From Silanimonas sp044377035 (GTDB taxonomy: Bacteria; Pseudomonadota; Gammaproteobacteria; Xanthomonadales; Xanthomonadaceae): DNA of 64,000 nt. How positions within the stretch are numbered: position 1 is the stretch's first letter; each line of letters begins with the position of its first letter. Positions 32,929-43,051 of the stretch are shown here, in pieces. The stretch covers positions 1 to 64,000 of the forward strand of contig NZ_JBILJW010000008.1 of the NCBI RefSeq assembly GCF_044377035.1, written 5' to 3'. The notes under the pieces are model-generated. The model was not told the origin of the DNA, ran no database searches, and saw nothing but the letters and a program-made list of their open reading frames with translations. A program made the position numbers and the translations under genes.

Positions 32929-34830
32929 ATGCCTCTGCTCACCTTGAATCGCCTCGACTACGGCGTCGGCGGCCCGCGCCTGCTCGACGGTGTCGACCTC
33001 GCCATCGAACCCGGCGAACGCATCGCCCTGATCGGCCGTAACGGCGCCGGGAAGTCCACGCTGCTGAAACTGATCGCGGGGGAGATCGTCCCCGACGACG
33101 GTGAGCGCCGCCTCGAAGGCGGGGTGCGCGTGGCCCGGCTCGAGCAGGAGGTGCCCGCGCATCTCGAGGGTTCGATCTACGACGTCGTCGCCGACGGCCT
33201 CGGCTCGGTGGGCCACGACATTGCCGAATTCCACCACCTCAGCCATGCCGACGAGATCGACATGGACGCGCTCGGCCGCGTTCAGGCCCGCATCGACGCC
33301 GCCGACGGTTGGCGGCTCGAGGCCAAGGTCGACGCCACCCTGACCAAGCTCGGCCTCGACGGCGAACTGCCGTTCTCCGCGCAATCGGGCGGCCTGAAGC
33401 GCCGCGTGCTCCTGGCCCGCGCCTTCGTGGCCGAACCCCAGATCCTCCTGCTCGACGAGCCCACCAACCACCTGGACATCGCGGCCATCGAGGCGCTGGA
33501 AGCCGCGCTGCTCGACTACAAGGGCACGATCGTCTTCGTCACCCACGATCGGCGCTTCCTCAAGGCGCTGGCCACCCGCATCGTCGAGATCGACCGCGGT
33601 TTGTTGTCGAGCTGGCCGGGCGACTGGGCGAACTACCTGCGCCGTCAGGAGGAGCGCGCCCATTCGGAAGCGCAGGAGAACGCCAAGTTCGACAAGCTGC
33701 TGGCGCAGGAGGAAGTCTGGATCCGGCAGGGCATCAAGGCCCGCCGCACCCGCGACGAGGGGCGCGTGCGCCGCCTCGAGGCGATGCGCAGCGAGCGCGC
33801 CGAGCGCCGCGACAAGACCGGCAACGTGAAGATGGCGCTGGCCGAAGGCCAGCAGAGCGGCCGCAAGGTCATCGAGACCCAAGGACTCACCTTCGGCCAC
33901 GGCGAGCGGACGCTCGTCCGCGACCTCGACCTCACGGTGATGCGCGGCGACCGCATCGGCCTGATCGGTCCGAACGGCAGCGGCAAGACCACCCTGATCA
34001 AGCTGCTGCTGGGCGACCTGCAGGCGCAGGCCGGCGAAGTGAAGCAAGGCACCGGCCTGCAGGTGGCCTATTTCGACCAGTACCGCATGGCGCTGCGCGA
34101 AGACTGGAACGCGCTCGACAACGTGTCGCAGGGTGCGGAGTTCGTCGAGGTCGGTGGCCAGCGCAAGCACGTCATGGGCTACCTGCAGGACTTCCTGTTC
34201 ACGCCGGAGCGTGCCCGCGCACCGATCCACAAACTCAGCGGCGGCGAGCGCAACCGCCTGCTGCTGGCGCGGCTCTTCGCGCAGCCCTCGAACCTGTTGG
34301 TGATGGACGAACCCACCAACGACCTCGACGTCGAGACGCTGGAACTGCTGGAGGAACTGCTCGGCGAGTACCCGGGCACCCTGCTGCTGGTCAGCCATGA
34401 CCGCGACTTCATCGATTCGGTGGTGACGTCAACGCTGGTCATGGAAGGGAACGGCCGCGTCGGCGACTACGTGGGCGGCTACACCGATTGGCTGCGGCAG
34501 CGCCCGGCGGCGAGCGTGGTCGCGACCTCGGGGGCCGTGGCCAAGTCCGCACCGCCAGCGCCCGTAGCGCGCGCGGTGCCGGCGCCTGAACCGGCCAAGC
34601 CCGCTGCACCGAAGCGCAAGCTCGGCTTCAAGGAGCAGCGCGAACTCGAAGCCTTGCCGGGGCGCATCGACGCCCTCGAGAACGAGATGGCGTCGCTCAC
34701 TGATGCCCTGACAGCGCCGGGATTCTATGCGAAAGATAGTGCGGCCCAAGCCGCGCACCATTCGCGGATGGCCGCCGCACAGGCGGAACTGGATGCCGCC
34801 TTCGCTCGCTGGAGCGAACTCGACGGCTGA
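32929..34830 (+). CDS. uup: ABC-F ATPase Uup
   Basis: 633 residues, two ATPase domains without membrane parts. Walker A GRNGAGKST (36-44) and GPNGSGKTT; Walker B LLLDEPTNHLD and LVMDEPTNDLD; signatures QSGG (first, degenerate) and LSGGERNRLLLARLF (second). A basic linker (IKARRTRDEGRVRRLEAMR) lies between them, and after an Ala/Pro-rich spacer a C-terminal coiled coil (residues 565-633) typical of Uup that binds branched DNA. Uup-type ABC-F proteins act on ribosomes and on DNA branch stability. Divergent from the helicase, with a 143-base shared gap. Confidence 0.92.
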   Translation: MPLLTLNRLDYGVGGPRLLDGVDLAIEPGERIALIGRNGAGKSTLLKLIAGEIVPDDGERRLEGGVRVARLEQEVPAHLEGSIYDVVADGLGSVGHDIAEFHHLSHADEIDMDALGRVQARIDAADGWRLEAKVDATLTKLGLDGELPFSAQSGGLKRRVLLARAFVAEPQILLLDEPTNHLDIAAIEALEAALLDYKGTIVFVTHDRRFLKALATRIVEIDRGLLSSWPGDWANYLRRQEERAHSEAQENAKFDKLLAQEEVWIRQGIKARRTRDEGRVRRLEAMRSERAERRDKTGNVKMALAEGQQSGRKVIETQGLTFGHGERTLVRDLDLTVMRGDRIGLIGPNGSGKTTLIKLLLGDLQAQAGEVKQGTGLQVAYFDQYRMALREDWNALDNVSQGAEFVEVGGQRKHVMGYLQDFLFTPERARAPIHKLSGGERNRLLLARLFAQPSNLLVMDEPTNDLDVETLELLEELLGEYPGTLLLVSHDRDFIDSVVTSTLVMEGNGRVGDYVGGYTDWLRQRPAASVVATSGAVAKSAPPAPVARAVPAPEPAKPAAPKRKLGFKEQRELEALPGRIDALENEMASLTDALTAPGFYAKDSAAQAAHHSRMAAAQAELDAAFARWSELDG

Positions 34831-34863
34831 GGCGCGGCCGGCCGCCGTCGCGGCGGTTAAGGC

Positions 34864-35478
34864 TCAGGCCACGCGCTCGAGCACGAGACCAATTGAACGG
34901 GGCGGTTCGCCGCGATTGCGCAGCGCGTCGCCGAGCGAGGCCTGTTCCGAATAGGCGTTCGCGGCGGCTTCGCGGCGGGCCAGCTCGGCCCGTGCGCGCT
35001 GCTCGATCCGGGCGCCCAGTTTGGCGATGGCCAGGTCGGCCCCCGAAGGTTCGGCTGGAGCGAGCGCGGCGGCTTGGATCCGCTCGCCTTTTTCGAGATT
35101 CGCCTCGGGGTCGTCGCTGGTTTCGCTGGTGTCGATCTCGACGCTGCCGCCCACGGCGTAGCGCTTGCCGTCCGGGCCGGTGATGTAGCTGTAGTTGGGG
35201 CCGGACTTCAGCAGGCCGCCGGCGGCCGCCATGTGGGCCTGTTCGTGCTGGCGCACTTCGCGGTCGCGGGCCTGGAGCTGCTGGATCGCTACCCGGGTGC
35301 GGGCGTCCTCGAGCGGGTTCCGCGGGCTGCCGGCGGTCACCGGGACGGCGGCACGAAGGGTCTGCGGCTGGGTCGATGCCGGCGCCAGGGCCACCGCCGG
35401 CAAAGGCGCAGCCACCGCCTCCGTCTTGGACGGGGCGGACGCGGGGGCCGAAGGAGCGATGGACGGGCCGATCAGCAT
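34864..35478 (-). CDS. SprA-related putative metalloprotease
   Basis: 204 residues. An Ala/Pro-rich first 45 residues precede the family core: LQARDREVRQHEQAHMAAAGG with a HEQAH zinc-type motif, YSYITGPDGKRYAVGGSVEID and a helical C-terminus with many Ala and Arg. This matches the small SprA-related family for which protease activity is predicted but not proven. No signal peptide. Convergent with uup. Confidence 0.8.
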   Translation of the reverse strand: MLIGPSIAPSAPASAPSKTEAVAAPLPAVALAPASTQPQTLRAAVPVTAGSPRNPLEDARTRVAIQQLQARDREVRQHEQAHMAAAGGLLKSGPNYSYITGPDGKRYAVGGSVEIDTSETSDDPEANLEKGERIQAAALAPAEPSGADLAIAKLGARIEQRARAELARREAAANAYSEQASLGDALRNRGEPPRSIGLVLERVA

Positions 35479-35559
35479 GGGCAGTCCGGTGCGCGGAACC
35501 CCGGCACCCTACGCCCGCCGGAGCCCCCGTGTCGTGATGCGGCGCACGATCGGCCGGGG

Positions 35560-35937
35560 TCAGCCCCCGGCCATGCAGAAGGCGTTGAACTTGTTGCCGT
35601 CGAGGTCCCGGAAGTAGGCGGCGTAGAAGCCGCCGCCGCGGGGGCCGGGCGCCCCTTCGTCCGCGCCGCCGAGCGCCAGGGCCTTCGCGTGAACCGCGTC
35701 GACGTGGGCCGGGTCGCGGCAGGCCAGGGCCAGCATGCTGCCATTGCCGACCGTCGCCGGCTGGCCATCGAAGGGGTAGAGCACACCGAAGCCGGTGCCG
35801 CCGTCCTTGCCCTCCCAGGCCTTGAACTTGCCCGGCTCCTCCATGAACACCTTGGCGTCCATCAGTGCGAGCAGGGCATCGAAGAAAGCGACGGCGCGAT
35901 GGATGTCGCGTGTGCCAATGGTGGCGTAGCCGATCAT
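35560..35937 (-). CDS. VOC / glyoxalase-fold protein
   Basis: 125 residues with the vicinal oxygen chelate beta-alpha-beta pattern: MIGYATIGTRDIHRAVAFFDALL, DGQPATVGNGSMLALACRD, GGFYAAYFRDLDGNKFNAF. In this group the enzyme class cannot be read from sequence; several are lactoylglutathione-lyase-like or resistance proteins. The ATG at 35937 is chosen because the frame beyond overlaps the divergent amidohydrolase promoter. Confidence 0.82.
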   Translation of the reverse strand: MIGYATIGTRDIHRAVAFFDALLALMDAKVFMEEPGKFKAWEGKDGGTGFGVLYPFDGQPATVGNGSMLALACRDPAHVDAVHAKALALGGADEGAPGPRGGGFYAAYFRDLDGNKFNAFCMAGG

Positions 35938-36034
35938 GGTGGCGCTCCTCGTTGGGTCGCCCCAGCCTAGCGACGATGCTTGCGGGCCACCACCGCGCGG
36001 CGCAGAGTCGGGGCATCTTCCGGGGAGAGCGACG

Positions 36035-38128
36035 ATGGCGAAACGGGCGGCCCGCGCGGCGATGTGGATCGGATGGGCCCTCGTGGCGGCAGGCGCGGCC
36101 TCGGCCGCCGAAACGTCGAATCCGCGTCGATGGGTGATCACCGTCGACAACGGCACGGTGGCCGGTGAACAGACGCTCGCCTGCGACGCCGCCGGCGAAT
36201 GCCGTGGGCGCTTCATCTTCAAGGACAACGGCCGCGGGCCGGAGCTCGACGAAGTGTTCCGGATCGCCGACGACGGCAGCTTGCTCAGCTACCGAGCCAC
36301 GGGCTCGACGACCTTCGGTTCGAAGGTGGACGAGCGCTTCGACGTGCGGGGCCGGAAGGCGAGCTGGTCGAGCAGCACGGAGCAGGGCGAGAGCGACGCG
36401 CCGGGTGGACGCCTGTACGTGCCTTTCAGCCAAAGCGTGGCGCTCGCTGAATTGATGTTCCAGACCGCGGCGCGTCGAGGGAACACCCTCGACCTGCTGC
36501 CCTCTGGCCGGATGACCCAGCGGGAGATCACGCGCACCACGGTCGGCGAAGGGGCGAGCCGTCGCGAGGTCGCGCTGATCGCGCAGAGCGGCTTGGGCCT
36601 CACGCCCTCGTTCGGCTGGGTCACCACGGGCGACACCCCGACGTTCTTCGGATTCATCATCCCGGGCTACCTCGCCGCGCTGCCCGAGGGCTACCAAGCG
36701 GAGGAGAAGCGCCTCGGCGAACTCCAGCTGGCCGCGGAGGCCGAGATCCTCGCCGGACTGAACCAGCGGCTCGCGACGCCGATGCCCGGTCTCTCGGTCA
36801 TCCGCAATGCCCGCGTGTTCGACAGCGAGGCTGCCAAACTCGGCGAGGAACTGAGCGACGTCTACATTCTTCGGGGTCGCATCGCCGCCGTGCTGCCCGC
36901 CGGCAGCGACAGCCGCGGCGCCGCGCGCACGCTCGATGCCGAGGGGCGCGTCCTCCTTCCCGGCCTGTTCGACATGCATGGCCACGTCGGTCGCTGGGAA
37001 GGTGGCCTCAACCTCGCGGCCGGCGTCACCACGGTGCGCGACATGGGCAACGACAACGCCACGGTGCAGCGCATCATCGACGAGACCGCGCGCGGCGAGG
37101 TGTTCGGCCCGCAGGTCGTACCGGCCGGTTTCCTCGAGGGCGAGAGCCCGTACTCGGCGCGGAACGGCTTCGTGGTGAGCACGCTGGAGGAAGCGAAGTC
37201 CGCCGTCGACTGGTACGCCGCCCGCGGCTATCCGCAGATCAAGGTCTACAACAGCTTCCCGCGCCAGCACCTGCGCGAAACCGTGGCTTACGCCCATTCC
37301 CGTGGCCTGCGGGTCAGCGGCCACGTGCCGGCCTTCCTGCGCGCGCGCACCGTGGTCGAGTACGGCTTCGACGAGCTGAACCACGTCAACCAGGTGCTGC
37401 TCAACTTCCTCGTCAACGACAAGACCGACACGCGCACGCTGGAGCGCTTCTACCTCCCGGCGGCGCGCACCGGCGAGATCGACTTCGACAGTGCGCCGGT
37501 CCAGGACTTCATCCGCCTGCTCGTCGAGCAGAAAACCGTCGTCGATCCGACCCTCGCCACCTTCGATTTCCTTCGGCAGAAAGACGGCACCCTTTCGCCG
37601 GCCTACGCCGCGGTGGCCGACCACTTCCCGCCGAGCGTGCAGCGCAGCTTCCGAAGCGGCGGCATGGAGATTCCGGACGACGCCACGCAACAACGCTACG
37701 AGAAGAGCTACCTGGCGATGATCGACTTCATCGGCCGCCTGCACCGGGCCGGCGTGCCGCTCGTGGCCGGCACCGACGCCATGGCCGGGTTCACCCTGCA
37801 GCGCGAGCTCGAGCTGTACACGATGGCTGGCATCCCCTCGAACGAAGTGCTGCAGATCGCCACGCGCAACGCCGCCCGCTACAGCGGACTCGCCAGCGAG
37901 CGTGGCCGCATCGCGAAAGGCTTCGTCGCCGACCTTGCCCTCGTCGACGGCGACCCGACCGCGGACATCACCGCACTCCGGCGTATGGTGACCGTGGTGA
38001 CGCAGGGCAAGCACATCGAACCGACGTCCGTCTACCGAGAATTGGGCATCAAGCCCTTCGTTGATGCCAGTCCCCAATGGGTGGAAACCGGCCCCACGGC
38101 GGCTCCGGGAGCATCGGGCCGACGTTGA
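36035..38128 (+). CDS. Secreted amidohydrolase with long N-terminal domain
   Basis: 697 residues. ATG at 36035 after GGGGAGA. Signal peptide (AAMWIGWALVAAGAASA), then about 220 residues of unassigned beta-rich sequence, then an amidohydrolase from about residue 250. Metal motifs: FDMHGHVG (H315, H317), QIKVYNS (lysine to be carbamylated), VSGHVPA, ELNHVNQ and AGTDAMAGF. Related enzymes are exported imidazolonepropionase-like hydrolases or peptidases that cut Xaa-Pro or Arg/Lys-containing dipeptides. Substrate unknown. It stands alone ahead of gdh, 49 bases away. Confidence 0.85.
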   Translation: MAKRAARAAMWIGWALVAAGAASAAETSNPRRWVITVDNGTVAGEQTLACDAAGECRGRFIFKDNGRGPELDEVFRIADDGSLLSYRATGSTTFGSKVDERFDVRGRKASWSSSTEQGESDAPGGRLYVPFSQSVALAELMFQTAARRGNTLDLLPSGRMTQREITRTTVGEGASRREVALIAQSGLGLTPSFGWVTTGDTPTFFGFIIPGYLAALPEGYQAEEKRLGELQLAAEAEILAGLNQRLATPMPGLSVIRNARVFDSEAAKLGEELSDVYILRGRIAAVLPAGSDSRGAARTLDAEGRVLLPGLFDMHGHVGRWEGGLNLAAGVTTVRDMGNDNATVQRIIDETARGEVFGPQVVPAGFLEGESPYSARNGFVVSTLEEAKSAVDWYAARGYPQIKVYNSFPRQHLRETVAYAHSRGLRVSGHVPAFLRARTVVEYGFDELNHVNQVLLNFLVNDKTDTRTLERFYLPAARTGEIDFDSAPVQDFIRLLVEQKTVVDPTLATFDFLRQKDGTLSPAYAAVADHFPPSVQRSFRSGGMEIPDDATQQRYEKSYLAMIDFIGRLHRAGVPLVAGTDAMAGFTLQRELELYTMAGIPSNEVLQIATRNAARYSGLASERGRIAKGFVADLALVDGDPTADITALRRMVTVVTQGKHIEPTSVYRELGIKPFVDASPQWVETGPTAAPGASGRR

Positions 38129-38177
38129 GACCGCGTACACTTCGAGCTTTCACTCAGTCGCCGGATCGACCGACCCC

Positions 38178-41100
38178 ATGAGCGCCCCGAACGCCGCCCC
38201 CAACCCCGAACTTTCCGCCCTGGCCTCGGCTGCAGCGAACTCGGGACCTGACGGGGCGGCGCTGTCGCGCTTCGTCGAACGGTTCTACGCCCGCGTGCCA
38301 CAGGAAGATCTCGTGCTGCGCCCCGCCGACGCCTGGTTGGCCGTGGCCCGGGACATGCTGGCCTTCGCCGCGGGTCGCGCCGCCGGCGCGCCGAAGCTCC
38401 GGATGCTGAATCCGGAGACCTCGCCGCAGGGCTTCGGCAGCTCGCCCACCGTGCTGCAGATCGCCAACGACGACATGCCCTTCCTCGTCGACTCGGTGAG
38501 CATGGCGCTGGCCGAGCGCGGCATCGGCATCCACCTGCTGGTGCATCCGGTGATCGACGGCGAATCGTTGATGCACATCGAGATCGACCGCCAGGCCACC
38601 GAGGACTTCGCCGGCATCCAGCAGGGCATCGAAGGTGCCCTCGCCGACGTGCGCGCCTGCGTGCAGGACTGGGCGGCGATGCGCGACATCATGGTGCGCG
38701 CCGCCGACGAGATGTCGACCCGCGCGCTGCCCGTCAATGACGTCATCCGCGCCGAATCGCAGGACTTCCTGCGCTGGGCTGCGGACAACCACTTCACCTT
38801 CCTCGGCTACCGCGAGTACCGGGTCTCGGGCGACGGCGCGGAGCGCACGCTGGCCGCGGTGGAAGGGAGCGGCCTCGGCCTGATGCGTCACGCGTCGGCG
38901 CAGCCGCCGCGCGCGGTGAGCGAATTCGTGGCGCCTCGCCAGGCAGGCGAACGCGACGTGCTGATCCTGACCAAGACCAATGCCCGCGCGACGGTCCACC
39001 GCCCCGGTTACATGGACTACATCGGCGTGCTGGTTTACGACGAGAACGGCGTGGCGGTCGCCGAACAGCGCTTCCTCGGCCTCTATACCTCGGGCGCCTA
39101 CAACCGCCGCCCGTGGGAGATCCCGCTGGTGCGCCGCCGGCACGACCAGATCATGGAGCGCTCCGGCCTGTCCGCCGCGAGCCACAGCGGCAAGGCGCTC
39201 CGGCATATCCTCGACACGCTGCCGCGCGACGAACTGTTCCAGAGTTCGGCGGATGAGCTCTTCACCACGGTGATGGGCATCCTCGCGCTGCAGGAGCGGG
39301 TGCGCAGCCGCCTCTTCCTGCGCCGCGACCGCTACGGTCGTTTCTTCTCGGCGCTCGTGTACATCCCGCGCGACCGCTTCAGCGGCGAAGTGCGCAATCG
39401 CATCGAAACGCTGCTGCGCGACGCGCTGCAGGGCGAGCGCATCGATTCGGGCATCAGCATCGGCGAGTCGCCGCTGGCGCAGATGTACCTCGTCATCCGG
39501 CCAAAGGCGGGCGCCACCGTCGCCGCCGACGCGACGGCGCTGGAGCAACGCATCGCCGCCATCGTCCGCAATTGGCAGGACGGGCTTCGCGATGCGCTGG
39601 TGCGCGCGAAGGGCGAGAGCGATGGCTTGCGTTTGGCCCGCCGCTTCGCCAAGGGCCTGCCGCCGGGCTACATCGACGCGGTCACGCCCGAGATGGCGGC
39701 GCAGGACCTCGTTCGCACCGATCAGCTCGCTTCCGAGAAAGACCTCGCGCTCTCGCTGTACCAGAACGAGGAAGGCCTTCGCTTCAAGGCCATGCGCCTC
39801 GACCGAGTGATCGCGCTCTCGGACGCGCTGCCGATGCTGGAAAACCTCGGCTTGCGCATCCTGTCCGAACACCCCTTCGAACTCGAAGCCGACGGTCGCC
39901 TCGTGGCGATCCAGGACTTCGTGGTGCAGGCCCAGCGCCCGCTCGGCAACCTCGCCGCGGCACGTGCCGATTTCGAGGAAGCCTTCGCCCGCATCTGGTC
40001 GGGTGATGCAGAGAACGACGGCTTCAACAAGCTCGTGCTCGCCGCCGGCTTGACGTGGCGCCAGGTGGCGATGCTGCGCGGCTACGCCAAGTACCTGCTG
40101 CAGACCGGCGTGCCGTTCTCGCAGACCTACATGGAAGAGACGCTGGTGCGCTACCCGCTGGTGGCTCGCCTTCTGGCGGAGCTCTTCGAGGCGCGCTTCA
40201 ACCCTGCACGCGGCGACGCCGATGCCGCCCGCAGCGCCGCGGCGCGCGATTCGCTCGGCCGCGTGCTGGCCGGGCTCGCCGAGGCCGACCGCACCGCGCT
40301 CACTGCCGCCGTCGACGCCGCAGCACAGGCCACGGGACTGGAACGCAATGCCGCGATGGCGGGCATCGAAGAAGCGATGGGGGCCGTGCTGGAGAAGGTT
40401 TCGAGCCTCGACGAAGACCGCATCCTGCGCAGCTTGAAGGCGGTCATCCAGGCCACGCTGCGCACGAGCTTCCACCAGACCAAGGGTCGCGACTACATCA
40501 GCTTCAAGTTCGACCCGTCCAAGGTGCCGGACCTGCCGAAGCCCAAGCCCTACCGCGAGATCTTCGTCTATTCGCCGTGGGTCGAAGGCGTGCACTTGCG
40601 CTTCGGGCCCGTGGCGCGCGGCGGCCTGCGCTGGTCGGACCGCCGCGAGGACTTCCGCACGGAAGTGCTCGGCCTCGTCAAGGCGCAGATGGTGAAGAAC
40701 ACGGTCATCGTGCCGGTCGGCTCGAAGGGCGGCTTCTTCCCGAAGCGCCTGCCGTCGAGCGCCGATCGCGACGCGTGGATGGCCGAGGGCATCGCCAGCT
40801 ACAAGCGCTTCATCAACGGCCTGCTGGACATCACCGACAACATCGTCGAAGGCAAGATCGTCCCGCCGCTCGACGTCGTTCGCCATGACGCGGACGATCC
40901 GTACCTCGTCGTCGCCGCCGACAAGGGCACGGCCACGTTCTCCGACATCGCCAACGGCATCAGCGCCGAGCACGGCTTCTGGCTGGGCGATGCCTTCGCC
41001 TCGGGCGGCTCGGTCGGCTACGACCACAAGGGCATGGGCATCACCGCTCGCGGTGGTTGGGAGTCGGTGAAGCGCCACTTCCGCGCCATGGGGCGCGATT

Positions 41101-43037
41101 CGCAGACGCAGGACTTCACCTGCGTGGGCGTGGGCGACATGTCGGGCGACGTGTTCGGCAACGGCATGCTGCTGTCGAAGCAAATCCGCCTGCTCGCGGC
41201 CTTCGACCACCGCCACATCTTCCTCGACCCGAACCCGGATTCGGCGAAGTCCTTCATCGAGCGCGACCGCCTGTTCAAGCTGCCGCGTTCGAGCTGGGAC
41301 GACTACGACAAGGCGCTGATCTCGGCCGGTGGTGGTATCTATCCGCGTTCGGCGAAGCACATTCCGGTCAGCCCGGAAGTTCGCGAGGCGCTCGGCATCG
41401 AGGGCGACGCCGAGCAGGTGACGCCCGCCCAACTGATGAACGCCATCCTCAAGGCGCCGGTGGACCTGCTGTGGAACGGCGGCATCGGCACCTACGTCAA
41501 GGCCAGCACTGAGACGCACGCCGACGCCGGCGACCGCGCCAACAACGGTCTGCGCGTCGACGGCCGCGAGCTGCGCTGCAAGGTGGTGGGCGAGGGCGGC
41601 AACCTCGGCATGACGCAGAAGGGCCGCATCGAAGCCTGCCTCGCCGCCGGTGTGCTGCTCAACACCGACTTCATCGACAACTCGGCCGGCGTCGACACCT
41701 CGGACCACGAGGTCAACATCAAGATCCTGCTGGGTGGGGTGATGGCGCGCGGTGGCCTGACGCTCGAGCAGCGCAACACGCTGCTGGCGCAGATGACCGA
41801 CGAGGTCGGCGAGCTGGTGCTGAACGACAACTACCGGCAGAACCAGGCCATCAGCCTGATGGAGCGGATGAGCATTCCGCGCCTCGGCAGCTTCCAGCAC
41901 CTGATCCGCACGCTGGAATCGCAGGGCCTGCTCGACCGCGCCATCGAGTTCCTGCCGTCCGACGCCGAATTCAGCGACCGCCGTTCGCGCGGGCTCGGCC
42001 TGACGCGACCCGAACTGTCGATCCTGCTCAGCTACGACAAGATCGTGATCTTCAACCAGCTGCTCGACAGCGACGTCCCGGAAGATCCCTACCTGTCGCG
42101 TGAGCTGCAGCGCTATTTCCCGAAGGCGCTGCAGGAGCGCTACGCGGCCGACATGGAAGGCCACCGCCTGCGCCGCGAGATCATCGCCACGGCGGTGACC
42201 AACTCGATGGTGAACCGCATGGGTTCCACCTTCGTGCTGCGCATGCAGGAAGACACCGGTGAACAGCCGGCGCAGATCGCCAAGGCCTACACGATTGCCC
42301 GCGAGATCCTCGACGCGCGCCAGTGGTGGTCGGCGATCGACGCCGCGGACCTCAAGGTGCCGGAATCCGCGCAGATCGACGCGCTGATGGCGGTCTGGAA
42401 CCTGCTGCGCCAGTACACCCGCTGGATGCTCAACCTGCCGGGCGAGCACTTGGTCATCGCTTCGATGGTCGAGCGCTATGCAGCCAGCCTCAACGAACTG
42501 CGTGCCGTGCTGCCGAAGGCGCTCCCCGGCGAAGCCAAGGCGCAGTACGAGGCCAGTATCGAGGCTTGGACGCGCAAGGGCTTCTCGCCGGCGCTGGCGG
42601 CCGACTTCGCGGCCCTGCCTTTCCTCGCCTACGGGCTTGACGTCGCGCAGATCGCCCTGCAGCGCAAGCTGCCGGTGGCCGACGTGGCGCGCGTCTACTT
42701 CTCGCTCTCGGACGCGCTGCACACCAAATGGCTGATGGACCAGGTCGAACTGCTGCCGGTCGAGGGCCGTTGGCACGCCCAGGCCCGCGGCGCGCTGCGT
42801 GACGAGCTGCAGCAGCAGCAGAGCACGCTGGTCGGCCAGGTGCTCGCCGGCACGCCGGCCGGAAAGGGCGCCGCCAATGCCGTGGGTGCGTGGCTCTCGC
42901 GCGAGGATTCGACCCTGCGCTACACGCTGGCCATGTTCGCCGACATGCGCAACCTGCGCGGTATGGACTACGCGACGTTGCTGGTCGCCGTGCGTCGCCT
43001 CGGCCAGATCGCCGCGGCCGGCGGGCGCGTCGGCTGA
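38178..43037 (+). CDS. gdhB: Large NAD-dependent glutamate dehydrogenase (GDH-180 class)
   Basis: 1619 residues, the length of the L_180 class. The N-terminal half holds ACT-like regulatory regions (NDDMPFLVDSVSMALAERG, IHLLVHPVI, TFLGYREYRV). The catalytic centre is RGGLRWSDRREDFRTEVLGL with KNTVIVPVGSKGGFF, and the NAD site is VVGEGGNLGMTQKGRIEA. It oxidises glutamate to 2-oxoglutarate and ammonia, chiefly in amino acid catabolism. The ATG at 38178 gives a start typical of the family. Followed 14 bases on by NAD kinase. Confidence 0.95.
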   Translation: MSAPNAAPNPELSALASAAANSGPDGAALSRFVERFYARVPQEDLVLRPADAWLAVARDMLAFAAGRAAGAPKLRMLNPETSPQGFGSSPTVLQIANDDMPFLVDSVSMALAERGIGIHLLVHPVIDGESLMHIEIDRQATEDFAGIQQGIEGALADVRACVQDWAAMRDIMVRAADEMSTRALPVNDVIRAESQDFLRWAADNHFTFLGYREYRVSGDGAERTLAAVEGSGLGLMRHASAQPPRAVSEFVAPRQAGERDVLILTKTNARATVHRPGYMDYIGVLVYDENGVAVAEQRFLGLYTSGAYNRRPWEIPLVRRRHDQIMERSGLSAASHSGKALRHILDTLPRDELFQSSADELFTTVMGILALQERVRSRLFLRRDRYGRFFSALVYIPRDRFSGEVRNRIETLLRDALQGERIDSGISIGESPLAQMYLVIRPKAGATVAADATALEQRIAAIVRNWQDGLRDALVRAKGESDGLRLARRFAKGLPPGYIDAVTPEMAAQDLVRTDQLASEKDLALSLYQNEEGLRFKAMRLDRVIALSDALPMLENLGLRILSEHPFELEADGRLVAIQDFVVQAQRPLGNLAAARADFEEAFARIWSGDAENDGFNKLVLAAGLTWRQVAMLRGYAKYLLQTGVPFSQTYMEETLVRYPLVARLLAELFEARFNPARGDADAARSAAARDSLGRVLAGLAEADRTALTAAVDAAAQATGLERNAAMAGIEEAMGAVLEKVSSLDEDRILRSLKAVIQATLRTSFHQTKGRDYISFKFDPSKVPDLPKPKPYREIFVYSPWVEGVHLRFGPVARGGLRWSDRREDFRTEVLGLVKAQMVKNTVIVPVGSKGGFFPKRLPSSADRDAWMAEGIASYKRFINGLLDITDNIVEGKIVPPLDVVRHDADDPYLVVAADKGTATFSDIANGISAEHGFWLGDAFASGGSVGYDHKGMGITARGGWESVKRHFRAMGRDSQTQDFTCVGVGDMSGDVFGNGMLLSKQIRLLAAFDHRHIFLDPNPDSAKSFIERDRLFKLPRSSWDDYDKALISAGGGIYPRSAKHIPVSPEVREALGIEGDAEQVTPAQLMNAILKAPVDLLWNGGIGTYVKASTETHADAGDRANNGLRVDGRELRCKVVGEGGNLGMTQKGRIEACLAAGVLLNTDFIDNSAGVDTSDHEVNIKILLGGVMARGGLTLEQRNTLLAQMTDEVGELVLNDNYRQNQAISLMERMSIPRLGSFQHLIRTLESQGLLDRAIEFLPSDAEFSDRRSRGLGLTRPELSILLSYDKIVIFNQLLDSDVPEDPYLSRELQRYFPKALQERYAADMEGHRLRREIIATAVTNSMVNRMGSTFVLRMQEDTGEQPAQIAKAYTIAREILDARQWWSAIDAADLKVPESAQIDALMAVWNLLRQYTRWMLNLPGEHLVIASMVERYAASLNELRAVLPKALPGEAKAQYEASIEAWTRKGFSPALAADFAALPFLAYGLDVAQIALQRKLPVADVARVYFSLSDALHTKWLMDQVELLPVEGRWHAQARGALRDELQQQQSTLVGQVLAGTPAGKGAANAVGAWLSREDSTLRYTLAMFADMRNLRGMDYATLLVAVRRLGQIAAAGGRVG

Positions 43038-43051
43038 CCGGGCGGGCAGGG

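Noticed and set aside
34843..34862. CCGCC-GTCG-GGCGG hairpin after uup as a terminator
   Set aside because: The stem is short and is followed by TTAAGG without a T-run; in DNA this rich in GC such pairing is expected by chance.
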